This document shows, piece by piece, positions 1-10,227 of a stretch of 64,000 nucleotides of DNA. The notes under the pieces were generated by a model. The model was not told the origin of the DNA and did not search any database. It was given only the letters and a program-made list of their open reading frames with translations. The stretch spans positions 1-64,000 of the forward strand of contig CATYXQ010000005.1 of assembly GCA_958414825.1 (NCBI GenBank), given 5' to 3'. Every line of letters starts with the position of its first letter. The stretch's first letter is position 1. Source of the stretch: an uncultured Eubacteriales bacterium. Lineage in GTDB: Bacteria; Bacillota; Clostridia; Oscillospirales; CAG-272. The position numbers were made by a program, and so were the translations under genes.

Positions 1-229
1 TTATACGTTATTCCCCTGATTTTCCCACCTGAAAAAGGTAAATCCGCACAATTTGAGCTATTATAATGCAGTTTAATATTTTACCATTACTTTTACGGCT
101 TGTCAATAGAGTTTTCAGATTTTTTCCAAAGATCGGAAAATTATTTTTCAAAATCAAAAATAATTTTATTATAATTGAGAAATTTATTTTAAAAATCAAA
201 CATATTTTCAATCATTTTCAAAAAAGCCC

Positions 230-258
230 TTGATTTTTCAAAAAGGATATGCTATCAT
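230..258 (+). promoter_or_regulatory. sigma-A-like promoter for rpsT
   Basis: TTGATT at 230-235 and TATCAT at 253-258 are separated by exactly 17 bp. Transcription would start near 265 and give a leader of about 87 nt before the rpsT start codon. The leader can form CACC/GGTG-type pairings near 296-316, but I do not recognise a named leader family. Confidence 0.65.
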
Positions 259-351
259 ACTGAACTGTAAATGAGTCAACTTGGCTGCGTGCACCCTCTC
301 AGGCACCGGCTTGGTGTTCATATTTCTGATTTTTTGAAGGAGGTGGACTTC

Positions 352-615
352 TTGCCGAACATTAAATCTGCAAAAAAGCGCGTAAAGGTAATTGAGGCAA
401 AAACGCTTCAAAACCAAATTTTCAAAACGCAAATGCGCACACTCGTAAAAAAGTACAACACAGCGCTTGAGGCGGGCGACAAAGCTGCGGCTACCGAGGC
501 TTACAAAGCGGCCGTTAAGAAAATTGATCAAGCGGCAAACCGCAACATTATTCACAAAAACGCAGCCGCACACAAAAAGAGCCAGTTTACAATCCGGCTC
601 AACCAGCTTGGCTGA
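352..615 (+). CDS. rpsT: 30S ribosomal protein S20
   Basis: S20 binds the 5' domain of 16S rRNA early in small-subunit assembly. The 87-residue product is the usual S20 length. It begins PNIKSAKKRVKV after the initiator, is rich in Lys and Ala, and carries the typical helical stretch AANRNIIHKNAAAHKKSQ followed by a short C-terminal tail. I place the start at the TTG at 352, because a strong GAAGGAGGTGG ribosome binding site lies at 336-345. The upstream in-frame ATG at 271 has no such site and would add 27 residues foreign to S20. The gene stands alone with its own promoter and terminator. The TTG start may limit expression, a known feature of rpsT in other bacteria. Confidence 0.95.
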   Translation: MPNIKSAKKRVKVIEAKTLQNQIFKTQMRTLVKKYNTALEAGDKAAATEAYKAAVKKIDQAANRNIIHKNAAAHKKSQFTIRLNQLG

Positions 616-638
616 GTATTATAGCAAAGCAAAGATAA

Positions 639-668
639 ACAGACCGTTAGCTTTCGGTCTGTTTTTTT
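639..668 (+). terminator. intrinsic terminator of rpsT
   Basis: An 8-bp stem, ACAGACCG (639-646) with CGGTCTGT (655-662), is followed by a run of T. It lies just downstream of the rpsT stop. Confidence 0.85.
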
Positions 669-717
669 GTTTTATCTACATTCCCTATCGTCAGCGCAAA
701 TAAAAGTGCCACCGGCG

Positions 718-741
718 AAAAAATCGTTATACCGATAACGA
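718..741 (-). terminator. intrinsic terminator of the rpe end of the leftward operon
   Basis: Read on the minus strand, TCGTTAT and ATAACGA form a 7-bp stem with a 4-nt loop (724-741), followed by six T (718-723). It lies 8 nt past the rpe stop. Confidence 0.75.
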
Positions 742-748
742 CAGCATC

Positions 749-1414
749 TTATTTTTCAAAATCGAATGCCGCACGGCGCAAAGCCTCGATGGCCGCGCCG
801 CGGTCGGCTTTGCCGAACACGGCCGAACCGGCGACAAAAATCTGCGCGCCGCACGCCGCGACCCGACCGATATTTTTGTCATGGATTCCCCCGTCCACTT
901 CAATTTCGACATCCAGTCCACGGCGATCGATTTCACGGCGGAGCGCTTCAATCTTCGGCAGCGTCTCCGGAATCAATCCCTGACCGCCGAATCCCGGTTC
1001 AACGGTCATAATCAAAGCCATCTGAATCCGATCCAAAAAAGGATACAACGCCTCGACCGGCGTTCCCGGCTTCACAGAAAGTCCCGCGCGTATCCCATGC
1101 GCGCATATTTTGTCGAGCGTCGCGCCGACATCCCGGCAGGCCTCTATATGTACCGTGATATAATCCGCACCCGCGGCGGCAAAATCGTCAAGATACCGAA
1201 TCGGATCTTCGATCATCAGATGCACGTCAAACGGAATCTTTGCCGCCGGACGCGCCCAGCGAATCACCGGCGCGCCGAACGTCAAATTGGGCACAAACAC
1301 GCCGTCCATAACATCCAGATGAATCAAATCCGCGCCGACGCGCGCAATTTCTGCACATTCCGTATACAAATTTGCAAGATCAGCGGACAAAACCGACGGT
1401 GAAATTTTCATCAT
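749..1414 (-). CDS. rpe: ribulose-phosphate 3-epimerase
   Basis: Interconverts D-ribulose 5-phosphate and D-xylulose 5-phosphate in the non-oxidative pentose phosphate pathway. The 221-residue product has the expected TIM-barrel landmarks: SPSVLSADLANL at the N terminus, HLDVMDG with His32, Asp34 and Asp37 (metal and acid/base residues), MTVEPGFGGQ in the middle, and EVDGGI with the second catalytic Asp near the end. The start at 1414 is chosen because AAGGAG lies 6 nt upstream; a second ATG follows directly at 1411. A longer frame from 1438 would place the start before the ribosome binding site. It follows ispF after a 166-nt gap containing a hairpin, so it may also be transcribed separately. 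Confidence 0.95.
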   Translation of the reverse strand: MMKISPSVLSADLANLYTECAEIARVGADLIHLDVMDGVFVPNLTFGAPVIRWARPAAKIPFDVHLMIEDPIRYLDDFAAAGADYITVHIEACRDVGATLDKICAHGIRAGLSVKPGTPVEALYPFLDRIQMALIMTVEPGFGGQGLIPETLPKIEALRREIDRRGLDVEIEVDGGIHDKNIGRVAACGAQIFVAGSAVFGKADRGAAIEALRRAAFDFEK

Positions 1415-1555
1415 TTGAATCTCCTTTTGGCGTGACACAAAACAAAGCCCGCCATATTATGATAATAGCGCAAAAACAACGCGCTCCGCCACAGAAAAGC
1501 CTGTCAAAACGAAGGATGTGCCGCACTAAAATCTGTGGAGGAAAACGACTGTATA

Positions 1556-1579
1556 CGGGTTGTCCGAAAGGGCAACCCG
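1556..1579 (-). other. hairpin directly after the ispF stop
   Basis: CGGGTTG (1556-1562) and CAACCCG (1573-1579) form a 7-bp GC-rich stem starting one base beyond the ispF stop codon. There is no T-run on either side, so it is probably an mRNA-stabilising or attenuating hairpin in the ispF-rpe gap rather than a standard terminator. Confidence 0.5.
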
Positions 1580-1580
1580 A

Positions 1581-2048
1581 TTAGTCAATCAGGCAAACGG
1601 CCTGCGCGGCAATTCCCTCTCCCGCACCCGTAAAACCGAGTCCCTCTTCTGTCGTCGCCTTGACATTTACCAGTTCTTCGCCGATTCCAAGCGTGTCGGC
1701 GATATTTTTTCGCATCTCTCCGATGTATGTTGCAAGCTTCGGCCGCTGCGCAATAATAGTTGCATCGATGTTGACAACGACGTATCCGTGCTCCGCGAGC
1801 AGTTTTCCGACATATCTGAGCAAAGCCAGACTGTCGGCTCCGAGATAGCGCGCGTCGGTATCCGGAAAATGCCGCCCGATATCTCCGAGCGCCGCCGCGC
1901 CGAGCAGCGCGTCCATAACCGCGTGCAGCAGCACATCCGCATCCGAATGACCAAGCAGTCCAAGATCATACGGAATCTCTACGCCGCCCAATATCAGACG
2001 GCGTTCCGGCACCAGTCGATGCACATCATATCCCTGTCCGACCCGCAT
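1581..2048 (-). CDS. ispF: 2-C-methyl-D-erythritol 2,4-cyclodiphosphate synthase
   Basis: Cyclises CDP-methylerythritol 2-phosphate to MEcPP, the fifth step of the non-mevalonate isoprenoid pathway. The 155-residue product matches the family length and forms a trimer in known members. The zinc ligands are visible as Asp8 and His10 in GYDVH and His42 in [14 protein letters not shown]. The [10 protein letters not shown] segment is also characteristic. The start is preceded by GAGGGAGG. It overlaps the 3' end of ispD by 23 nt, so the two are translationally coupled, and IspD makes the precursor two steps earlier. A bifunctional IspDF fusion is common elsewhere, but here the two reading frames are separate. 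Confidence 0.96.
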   Translation of the reverse strand: MRVGQGYDVHRLVPERRLILGGVEIPYDLGLLGHSDADVLLHAVMDALLGAAALGDIGRHFPDTDARYLGADSLALLRYVGKLLAEHGYVVVNIDATIIAQRPKLATYIGEMRKNIADTLGIGEELVNVKATTEEGLGFTGAGEGIAAQAVCLID

Positions 2049-2796
2049 ACGCCGCCTCCCTCTCCGAAAGAACGGCTTCCGCCCGTATCAGATCCTCCGG
2101 ATACGTAATTTTGAAATTACCGCCCGCGCATTCGGCAATACGCACTCGAATTCCGATGTGTTCCACAAGCGCGGCGTCGTCTGTCGCTTCAAAGCCTTCT
2201 GTAACCGCCGTATAGATCGCCGCGCGGTAAATCTCATCCCGAAAGACCTGCGGCGTCTGCGCAAGCCAGATATTTGCACGGTCAAGCGTCTGATCCACAA
2301 AAACGCCATCGGCATATTTTACGGTATCCGTGGCGCGGCACGCTGCGATTGCAGCGCCGTGCGCCATCGCCGTCAGCACGACCGTTTTGATCTCCTCCGG
2401 CGTGACAAGCGCGCGAGCGCCGTCGTGCAGAGCGACATAGTCCGCCTCAGTGCATATGGCGTCAAAGCCGAGCTTTGCCGATTGCTGGCGCGTGCTTCCG
2501 CCCGCGACCGTTTTGGACAACTTGGCAATTCCGTATTGCGCGCAAAGTTCGGCATAACAGCCGATTTCATCCTCATGCGCCACAAGAACGATTTCATTTA
2601 TACACTCGCATTGTTCAAACGCAAGGAGAGTATGCATAATCAGCGGTTTTCCGCACAGCAGCCGCATTTGTTTTCGCTTGCCCCCGCCCATTCGCGAACC
2701 GACGCCACCGGCTAAAATCACAGCGCTGACAAACGGCTTTTTCTTTCCGAAAGCCGCAAACACGGCATCCTTTATTTTTTCATATTTTTCACTCAT
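2026..2796 (-). CDS. ispD: 2-C-methyl-D-erythritol 4-phosphate cytidylyltransferase
   Basis: Transfers CMP from CTP to methylerythritol 4-phosphate in the non-mevalonate isoprenoid pathway. The nucleotide-binding signature [19 protein letters not shown] starts near residue 25. It is preceded by an extra leader of about 20 residues not usual in the family. Downstream are [22 protein letters not shown] and ITYPEDL, all typical of IspD. The product is 256 residues, slightly longer than the usual 225-235 because of that leader. The start at 2796 has TTAGGAG upstream, so the longer form is supported. It sits between a small unknown gene and ispF in a tight leftward operon. Confidence 0.95.
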   Translation of the reverse strand: MSEKYEKIKDAVFAAFGKKKPFVSAVILAGGVGSRMGGGKRKQMRLLCGKPLIMHTLLAFEQCECINEIVLVAHEDEIGCYAELCAQYGIAKLSKTVAGGSTRQQSAKLGFDAICTEADYVALHDGARALVTPEEIKTVVLTAMAHGAAIAACRATDTVKYADGVFVDQTLDRANIWLAQTPQVFRDEIYRAAIYTAVTEGFEATDDAALVEHIGIRVRIAECAGGNFKITYPEDLIRAEAVLSEREAAYAGRTGI

Positions 2797-2804
2797 GTAA
2801 ACTC

Positions 2805-3134
2805 CTAACGGTAATATACATAATAAATTACAACCGTGCGAACCTGACCGTCCCGCTCAAGATCGGGCGCAGTTATAACCGCGCCGTCCTTAGACAAAAG
2901 CTCGGCGATCTGCGTCTTTGCAATTTTTGCACGCAAAAGAACGTCCGAAGACGAAAATATAAATAATTCGTCTTCCCGAATCGAGACGCTTCCGCCCTTG
3001 CCGATGATCTCTTCAACGCCGTCAATCTTTTCTCCCACATATCGGATTCGCTTGTCGGCAATCAGTTCCGCCATGCGCCGCTTATAGGCAGGCGATTCGG
3101 GGTTCTTTTTTGAAAATCGGGAAAAAAGCGTCAT
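2805..3134 (-). CDS. uncharacterised 109-residue protein between gpsA and ispD
   Basis: I do not recognise this family. The start at 3134 (MTLFSRFSKKNPESP) is supported by an AGAGG site inside the end of gpsA. A longer frame from 3230 would lie inside gpsA. The product has a basic N terminus, a charged region (YKRRMAELIADKRIRYVGEKIDGVEEIIGKG) and a C-terminal part with alternating hydrophobic residues (FIFSSSDVLLRAKI, VRTVVIYYVYYR) suggesting a small beta-sheet fold. There is no signal peptide and no membrane segment. It lies 2 nt after gpsA and 8 nt before ispD, so it is translated within the same operon. Confidence 0.75.
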   Translation of the reverse strand: MTLFSRFSKKNPESPAYKRRMAELIADKRIRYVGEKIDGVEEIIGKGGSVSIREDELFIFSSSDVLLRAKIAKTQIAELLSKDGAVITAPDLERDGQVRTVVIYYVYYR

Positions 3135-3136
3135 AT

Positions 3137-4090
3137 TTAAAATTCCTCTTTCAGACTGCGCTGAAAAAGCGCCTCCAGCGCCTGCTCCGGTTTTGCATAC
3201 GCATACAAAACAGCATACACCGCCTGACAAATCGGCAAATCCACACCGTATTTTTTCCCCAGATTCATCATCGCACGCACCGTATAATATCCCTCGGCAA
3301 GATCGCTGTACGCCTCGCCGCGAACAAATGATTCGCCGAACTGCCGGTTATGGCTGTATGGAGAAAACACAGTCGCTTCATAATCCCCGAGATGGCACAA
3401 TCCGTACGCCGAAAGTTCATTGCCGCCCATAGCGCTGATCAGCCGCGCCACTTCACGCGCGCCGCGCGACATCAGCGCGCCTTTCAGCGAAGAAAGCTCC
3501 AGTCCGTCGAGCATCCCCGCCGCAATACCGATCACGTTTTTTGCCGCCGCGCCGATCTCGTTGCCGATCAAATCTCCGCCGTAGTAAAAACGGATCAGGC
3601 GGCTGGAAAACGCTTCGATAAGCCTGTATTTCAGTTTCTCATCCAAAGAATCAATCACCATACAGTTCGGAATACCGCGCACAAATTCCTGTACATGTCC
3701 GGGGCCGATCCAAACCGCCACGGGGACGCCGGGAAGCTCTGCCGAGGCAACCTCGCTGAGCCGCAGCCCCGTTTCGATTTCTATGCCTTTCATGCAGAGA
3801 ACAAGCGGCTTTTTGTCGAGTCCCGCATCCCGAAGCTCCCCGCAAAGCGAACGCAATCCCTGCGACCCGATCGAAATTCCAATCAGATCCGCCTTTTGAA
3901 GATCGGAAAGCCTGGTCACAAGCCGAACGCGTTCTCCGAGCGTTACAAGTCCGTTTGTGCGCTCGGCAAGCAGCCGCGCCATATGCGGCGAATCCGCCTT
4001 TCCATACAGCATGACCGAATGGCCGATGCTGTCCAGATACCATGCAATAAATGTTCCCCATCTGCCGCTTCCTATGACTGCAATCTCCAT
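3137..4090 (-). CDS. gpsA: NAD(P)H-dependent glycerol-3-phosphate dehydrogenase
   Basis: Reduces dihydroxyacetone phosphate to sn-glycerol 3-phosphate, the backbone for phospholipids; PlsY, encoded near 8 kb, uses this product. The 317-residue protein starts with a Rossmann fold, IAVIGSGRWGTFIAWYL (GxGxxG). The second half has the substrate-binding helix GNEIGAAAKNVIGIAAGMLDG with the catalytic Lys, then LMSRGAREVARL and GDYEATVFSPYSHNRQFG. The conserved LAGLGDLIATC-type segment appears here as YGLCHLGDYEAT, somewhat diverged. A TTAGGAG site precedes the ATG. It follows the ttcA-like gene by 22 nt. Confidence 0.9.
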   Translation of the reverse strand: MEIAVIGSGRWGTFIAWYLDSIGHSVMLYGKADSPHMARLLAERTNGLVTLGERVRLVTRLSDLQKADLIGISIGSQGLRSLCGELRDAGLDKKPLVLCMKGIEIETGLRLSEVASAELPGVPVAVWIGPGHVQEFVRGIPNCMVIDSLDEKLKYRLIEAFSSRLIRFYYGGDLIGNEIGAAAKNVIGIAAGMLDGLELSSLKGALMSRGAREVARLISAMGGNELSAYGLCHLGDYEATVFSPYSHNRQFGESFVRGEAYSDLAEGYYTVRAMMNLGKKYGVDLPICQAVYAVLYAYAKPEQALEALFQRSLKEEF

Positions 4091-4112
4091 ACGCTTCTCC
4101 TAAAATGCACTT

Positions 4113-4856
4113 TCAGTCTTCGACCGGGAGCCGACCGGTTTCTACAAATCCGTCCACATGACCGCGCTGCATCGCACCGAAAATACGATGACGCAGTCCT
4201 TTATTTTCCCGTTCAAGCCGATACAAAAGCTGTTTCACCGTTTCACGCTCCGTATTGCCATTGGCCGGGCACAAGCTCTTTGCAACAGGGAGCGCCGTTT
4301 TCCCTGCAAAATACCGGATCGCTTTTTCCGGCACATAAATCATCGGACGAATCAGATAAAGCGCTGTATTCGACAAATACGTAACCGGCGAAAAGCAGCC
4401 AATCCGCCCCTCATAAAACAAATTCAGCATAAAGGTTTCGACCGCATCGTCAAAATGATGGCCGAGCGCAACGCGCGCGCAGCCGAGTTCGCGCGCAGCA
4501 TTATGTAGCGCGCCCCGCCGCATTTTTGCGCACAGCGAGCAGGGATTGGTTTCTTTCCGTATATCAAACACGACTTTTCCGATTTCGGTCGGCACGACCG
4601 TGTACGGTACATCCAAATCGCGGCAAAACGCTTCGATTTTTGAATAATCCGCGCCCGCAAAGCCGAGATCCACCGTGACCGCGCAAAGCGTATACGGCAC
4701 CGGATAAAAGCGGCGAAGTTCAGCGAGCGCGGCAAGCAGCGTCAGTGAATCTTTTCCCGCAGATACCCCGACACAAATTCGATCGCCCGCATGAATCATA
4801 TCATAGTCCCCCGCCGCACGGCGGACATAGCTGAGTATTCTCTGTATTTCTTTCAT
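4113..4856 (-). CDS. TtcA-family PP-loop tRNA thiolation protein
   Basis: Members of this family thiolate a tRNA base (2-thiocytidine at position 32 in TtcA) using an adenylated intermediate and an Fe-S cluster. The PP-loop reads VGVSAGKDSLTLL (residues 29-41), with Ala where most members have a second Gly. A CxxC motif (CSLCAKMRRG), the ALGHHFDDAVET signature and a later CPANG cysteine complete the TtcA-like cysteine set. The start at 4856 (MKEIQRILSYVRRA) matches family N termini, but its ribosome binding site (GGAACGG) is weak. An ATG at 4883 would add nine residues. It is the first gene of the leftward operon ending at rpe. The exact tRNA position modified is not deducible. Confidence 0.82.
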   Translation of the reverse strand: MKEIQRILSYVRRAAGDYDMIHAGDRICVGVSAGKDSLTLLAALAELRRFYPVPYTLCAVTVDLGFAGADYSKIEAFCRDLDVPYTVVPTEIGKVVFDIRKETNPCSLCAKMRRGALHNAARELGCARVALGHHFDDAVETFMLNLFYEGRIGCFSPVTYLSNTALYLIRPMIYVPEKAIRYFAGKTALPVAKSLCPANGNTERETVKQLLYRLERENKGLRHRIFGAMQRGHVDGFVETGRLPVED

Positions 4857-4924
4857 ACCGTTCCGTTTACCGGCCTTTCGCATATACTGCTTACGAAGCT
4901 ATATTTTTCTAAAGAGGTGTTTTT

Positions 4925-5491
4925 ATGGCCATAAAAATTTACATCGATCAGGGACACAACCCTCAAAATCCCAACGCCGGCGCCGAGGGAAACGGTCTGC
5001 GCGAACAGGATCTTACATACAAGATCGGCGTAGAACTTGCCGCGCTGATTAACGCAAATCCGAATCTCGAAGCGCGTCTCTCTCGGCCGACGCCCGAAAC
5101 CACGCTCGGAACCAGCAACGCCACAAGCCTTGCCGCGCGTGTACGGGACGCAAATTCATGGGGAGCCGACTATTTTATCAGCCTGCATACGAACGCTTCG
5201 AGCATTCCCAGCGCCTCCGGAACAGAAGCCTACGTCTACGCGCTGGATACTTCGGCTGCCGAACTGGCGACCGACATTGTGCAAAGTTTATCGGAAGCCA
5301 CCGGGCTTCGCGACCGGGGCGTGTTTGCCCGACCGAGTCTTTACGTCCTGCGGCGCACCGCAATGCCGGCTACCTTAGTCGAAATGGGTTTTATCACAAA
5401 TCCGAGCGACGCTGCGCTCATGAACGAAAACCCGCAGCTATTTGCAAGAGGAATCTACAACGGGATCCTGCGCTATCTCAATTTGGCCTAA
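4925..5491 (+). CDS. N-acetylmuramoyl-L-alanine amidase, catalytic domain only
   Basis: Cleaves the bond between N-acetylmuramic acid and L-alanine in peptidoglycan. The whole 188-residue product is one Amidase_3 domain. The expected zinc ligands are His11 (IDQGHNP), Glu27 (GLREQD) and His88 (SLHTNA), with the catalytic Glu153 in LVEMGF. There is no signal peptide and no cell-wall-binding repeat, so it is either released by lysis or acts from inside the cell, as CwlC-type mother-cell amidases do in sporulating Firmicutes; that role is inference. AAGAGG precedes the ATG by 7-8 nt. Its stop codon abuts the stop of the convergent ligA. Confidence 0.9.
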   Translation: MAIKIYIDQGHNPQNPNAGAEGNGLREQDLTYKIGVELAALINANPNLEARLSRPTPETTLGTSNATSLAARVRDANSWGADYFISLHTNASSIPSASGTEAYVYALDTSAAELATDIVQSLSEATGLRDRGVFARPSLYVLRRTAMPATLVEMGFITNPSDAALMNENPQLFARGIYNGILRYLNLA

Positions 5492-7519
<2,028 letters not shown>

Positions 7520-7521
7520 TT

Positions 7522-7550
7522 ATTGTACCAATTTTTACGGCAAAAGTCAA
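7522..7550 (-). promoter_or_regulatory. sigma-A-like promoter for ligA
   Basis: On the minus strand, TTGACT (7545-7550) and TACAAT (7522-7527) are separated by 17 bp, about 40 bp upstream of the ligA ATG. Confidence 0.75.
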
Positions 7551-7703
7551 TTCCTATAAAATTTTTATCAAGAAAAAACGCAATCCCCTCTTAAAATATA
7601 TAAAAACAAATGTCATTTTCTCATTTATCAAGAGATAAGCGGATATATCCACTACGCTTTACAATATATTTTTTTCTCTTCTCTTTTCTTTTGCAAAACT
7701 TTG

Positions 7704-7712
7704 TGCTATAAT
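7704..7712 (+). promoter_or_regulatory. extended -10 promoter for the DUF3006-plsY operon
   Basis: TGCTATAAT at 7704-7712 is a textbook extended -10 element, but no good -35 hexamer lies 17 bp upstream. The rest of the gap 7551-7774 is AT-rich, with a GGATATATCC palindrome near 7640, and holds nothing else that I can name. Confidence 0.6.
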
Positions 7713-7774
7713 ACATCGAAGAATGATACCGTCTGACCGAATTTCCGGCGCAGACGCAAAATCCGGAGCATAGT

Positions 7775-8017
7775 ATGTGTGAAACAAACATGGAGTTACG
7801 GGTTGATCGCATAGAAAGCGAAATTGCCGTCGCCTACTCGGACACTGGACGGGAATACCGATTTACAAAAAAACCAATAGAACTGCGAGACGGCGATATC
7901 ATCCGGGCGACCATTGACAAGGACGGCAAAATCACCGCTGTGGAAATCCTCGGTGATAAAACAGCGCAGGCGAAAGCGGAACTGCAAAGCCGCCTGCATA
8001 AACTTTTCAAAAAATGA
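7775..8017 (+). CDS. small DUF3006-like protein
   Basis: An 80-residue soluble protein reading MELRVDRIESEIAVAYSDTG from its sixth residue, then a basic C terminus (QAKAELQSRLHKLFKK). The arrangement (VDRIES..AV..., then LRDGDIIRATIDKDGKITAV) fits the DUF3006 family of small beta-barrel-like proteins of unknown function. The start at 7775 has CCGGAG upstream, and an internal ATG at 7790 is an alternative. It is 7 nt before plsY, so the two are co-transcribed. The function is unknown. Confidence 0.7.
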   Translation: MCETNMELRVDRIESEIAVAYSDTGREYRFTKKPIELRDGDIIRATIDKDGKITAVEILGDKTAQAKAELQSRLHKLFKK

Positions 8018-8024
8018 GGCAAAC

Positions 8025-8729
8025 ATGTTTAATCCAACTCTCTATCAAATTTTAATCGGTTCGGCGGAAAGCGCCGGCGCGCAGACCGCCCTGACGGCAA
8101 TCTGCGTACTGCTTTGCATCGTACTGCCCTATCTGCTCGGGAGCGTCAATTTTGCGCTGGTCATTTCCAGGTGTTTTTACCGTGATGATGTTCGAAAGCA
8201 CGGAAGCGGCAATGCCGGTATGACCAACATGCTGCGCACATACGGAAAAACCGCAGCGGCGGCAACGCTGCTCTGCGACATGCTGAAAGCAACCGCCGCG
8301 ATATTCTTCGGCGCGTTCATTTACGGAATAAACGGTGGATATATCGCCGGACTCTTCTGTATTATGGGACATATTTTCCCCGTATTTTTCAAATTCAAAG
8401 GCGGCAAGGGCGTTGCCACTACCGCCGCGATGATTCTGACGCTGGATCCGCTTTGTTTCCTCATTTTGCTCATCATTTTTGTCGTTTTGGTGGCCGGAAC
8501 AAAGTACGTTTCGCTCGGCTCTATTATTTGCATGATGCTGTATCCGATTCTGACCTATAAACTTGCTTCCTGGGGATATCACGGATTCCCTGTTCTAATT
8601 AGTTTTATGGTAGCGGCGCTTGTTATTTTTATGCATCGCGACAACATAAAACGTCTGTTAAACCATACCGAAAATAAGATTTCCTTTTCAAAAAAGAAGA
8701 ACAATCCCACAAACGGAGACAAAAAATAA
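8025..8729 (+). CDS. plsY: acyl-phosphate:glycerol-3-phosphate acyltransferase
   Basis: Membrane enzyme that transfers an acyl chain from acyl phosphate to glycerol 3-phosphate, the first committed phospholipid step in Firmicutes. The 234-residue product has several hydrophobic helices. Its three signature loops are LLGSVNFALVISR near residue 40, HGSGNAGMTNMLRTYGK (usual form GSGNPGATN) and GHIFPVFFKFKGGKGVATT. The start at 8025 follows a GAGGC site; a longer frame from 7914 would be nested in the upstream gene and is not plausible. The C-terminal tail is Lys-rich. Its stop overlaps the start of the next gene (TAATG). Confidence 0.93.
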   Translation: MFNPTLYQILIGSAESAGAQTALTAICVLLCIVLPYLLGSVNFALVISRCFYRDDVRKHGSGNAGMTNMLRTYGKTAAAATLLCDMLKATAAIFFGAFIYGINGGYIAGLFCIMGHIFPVFFKFKGGKGVATTAAMILTLDPLCFLILLIIFVVLVAGTKYVSLGSIICMMLYPILTYKLASWGYHGFPVLISFMVAALVIFMHRDNIKRLLNHTENKISFSKKKNNPTNGDKK

Positions 8730-9922
8730 TGCCTACCGATACGCTTTTCAATCTATGCGCGCTGATTTCGCTCGCGGCAGAACACGGCTTTTTAAAAAAA
8801 GCCGTGTTTTCCAAATGCGAAAAAACGGATGTTCTGCGCGCAACCGGACGACTTTTTCAAAAAGAAAATCAAATCTTTTTGCAGCTTGAATATCAAATGC
8901 GGGACGGCAAAGCCATGCACAAGAATTTTCCTGTAAGCGCGGCGGCGGAAATCGCCGGGGCGGCGTCCGCATTTTCACAAATCAACCTGATCGGTGAAAA
9001 TGCGGACGCCGAATATAAAAAATCGGAAAACGGCCGTGAAACAATTCTCGGAGAGAAAAAGTTTTTATCCGCAGTCAAAGCATATAGCGGCAAAACGCAG
9101 TTTTCGGCGCATGACCGTGAAAAGCGCTATCTGCTGCGCGGCGACGAACCGTTCTTGCGCGCGCTCGGCATCTCCGATGCTTCCGGACGAATATATGATA
9201 AAAAGCACGCAAAATTCCGTCAAATCCACCGATTTGTGGAGCAGATTGCAGACATATACCATGCGCTGCCGGAAAAAGGAGAACTGCACGTACTTGACCT
9301 CTGCTGCGGAAAAAGCTATCTCAGCTTTGCGGCCTATCACTATCTGCATACCGTTATGGGCCGCACGGTCAAAATGATCGGGATCGACCGTAAAGAAGAC
9401 GTTATTGCTTTCTGCTCGGAAACAGCAAAAAAGCTTGAATTTAACAATCTGCATTTTTTTGCCGCGGACATTGACCGCTTTCCGTATGAAACGCCTGTCG
9501 ATCTCGTTCTGTCCCTTCATGCCTGCGACATTGCCACCGACATTGTCCTTTCAAAAGCGATGGAACTCGGAGCCGCCGTCATTCTTTCCACCCCTTGCTG
9601 CCAGCATGAACTTCTCGCCAATCTGACGACGGATGAATTTTCTTTTATCACCCGCTATCCGATTCTGAAAAAGAAGCTCTGCGACGCGCTCACCGACGCG
9701 CTTCGCCTGATGCGTCTTGAAGCCGGAGGTTATACAGCCGAGGCAATAGAATTCACCGACCCGGATGACACGCCGAAAAACATCCTGCTCCGCGCAGTCA
9801 GGAAGCCTCTTTTCAAGCCCGATTCGCCCGACGCCAAAGCGGCAAAAGCAGATTTTGAAACGCTTTGCAGCCGACTGACCGGAGCGCGCAGCCTGTATCT
9901 CTGCGGAAAAAAAGAAAACTAA
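8729..9922 (+). CDS. class I SAM-dependent methyltransferase, Methyltransf_32-like
   Basis: A 397-residue protein with a Rossmann-type methyltransferase domain in the middle. Motif I is VLDLCCGKSYLSFAAYHYL, an acidic post-I segment is MIGIDRKEDVIAFC, and the later motifs are SLHACDIATDIVL and STPCCQHELL. This Cys-rich pattern (LDLCCGKSYLSF, SLHACD, TPCCQH) fits the group related to METTL25/RRNAD1, for which substrates such as rRNA have been proposed; I cannot tell the substrate here. The N-terminal 130 residues are a separate, poorly conserved domain. It is translationally coupled to plsY by a 1-nt overlap. No clear terminator follows. Confidence 0.8.
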   Translation: MPTDTLFNLCALISLAAEHGFLKKAVFSKCEKTDVLRATGRLFQKENQIFLQLEYQMRDGKAMHKNFPVSAAAEIAGAASAFSQINLIGENADAEYKKSENGRETILGEKKFLSAVKAYSGKTQFSAHDREKRYLLRGDEPFLRALGISDASGRIYDKKHAKFRQIHRFVEQIADIYHALPEKGELHVLDLCCGKSYLSFAAYHYLHTVMGRTVKMIGIDRKEDVIAFCSETAKKLEFNNLHFFAADIDRFPYETPVDLVLSLHACDIATDIVLSKAMELGAAVILSTPCCQHELLANLTTDEFSFITRYPILKKKLCDALTDALRLMRLEAGGYTAEAIEFTDPDDTPKNILLRAVRKPLFKPDSPDAKAAKADFETLCSRLTGARSLYLCGKKEN

Positions 9923-10064
9923 GCCAAGTGTGCGTATTGAGCAATTTCCGCTTGCCTTTTCGCACATCATTTTACAGTCAAACGGCTTTCAGAGACCGAC
10001 AAAATGCACGAGAAAGAGCTTTTTTAACGACTTTTTTTTTACTTTTCCATGCGATGCGGAATCC

Positions 10065-10093
10065 TTGACACCCAAATGCAGACATGGTATAAT
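10065..10093 (+). promoter_or_regulatory. consensus sigma-A promoter for the purine operon
   Basis: TTGACA (10065-10070) and TATAAT (10088-10093) both match the consensus perfectly and are 17 bp apart. Transcription should start near 10100, leaving a leader of about 275 nt before purE. The stretch 9923-10064 upstream holds only A/T runs and no terminator that I can support. Confidence 0.92.
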
Positions 10094-10110
10094 AATTTTA
10101 ATGAAACCCT

Positions 10111-10227
10111 CTTTTGGCATCGACCGTTCGGTCATTTCGGCGCCAAGCAATTGTTTCTCGCTTTTCACTGCACATGTCCATGGCTCTCAGGCTTGAGCAC
10201 AGCGCAGCCCGCGCCGCATGGCATGCA
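10111..10227 (+). ncRNA. unassigned structured part of the purE leader
   Basis: Between the promoter and the ZTP aptamer, the leader can fold into two domains. The first pairs TTGGC (10114-10118) with GCCAA (10142-10146) and encloses a GACC/GGTC hairpin (122-125 with 130-133 in the 10100s). The second pairs TGCA/TGCA (10169-10172, 10224-10227) and CCATG/CATGG (10178-10182, 10217-10221) around a further small hairpin. These pairings are read by eye; I recognise no named RNA family here. Confidence 0.4.

Noticed and set aside
8..211. Minus-strand open frame before rpsT
   Set aside because: AT-rich, no ribosome binding site and a composition of Ile/Lys/Leu expected from random AT-rich DNA; it ends just before the rpsT promoter.
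1556..1579. Terminator between ispF and rpe
   Set aside because: No T-run follows on either strand; recorded only as a hairpin.
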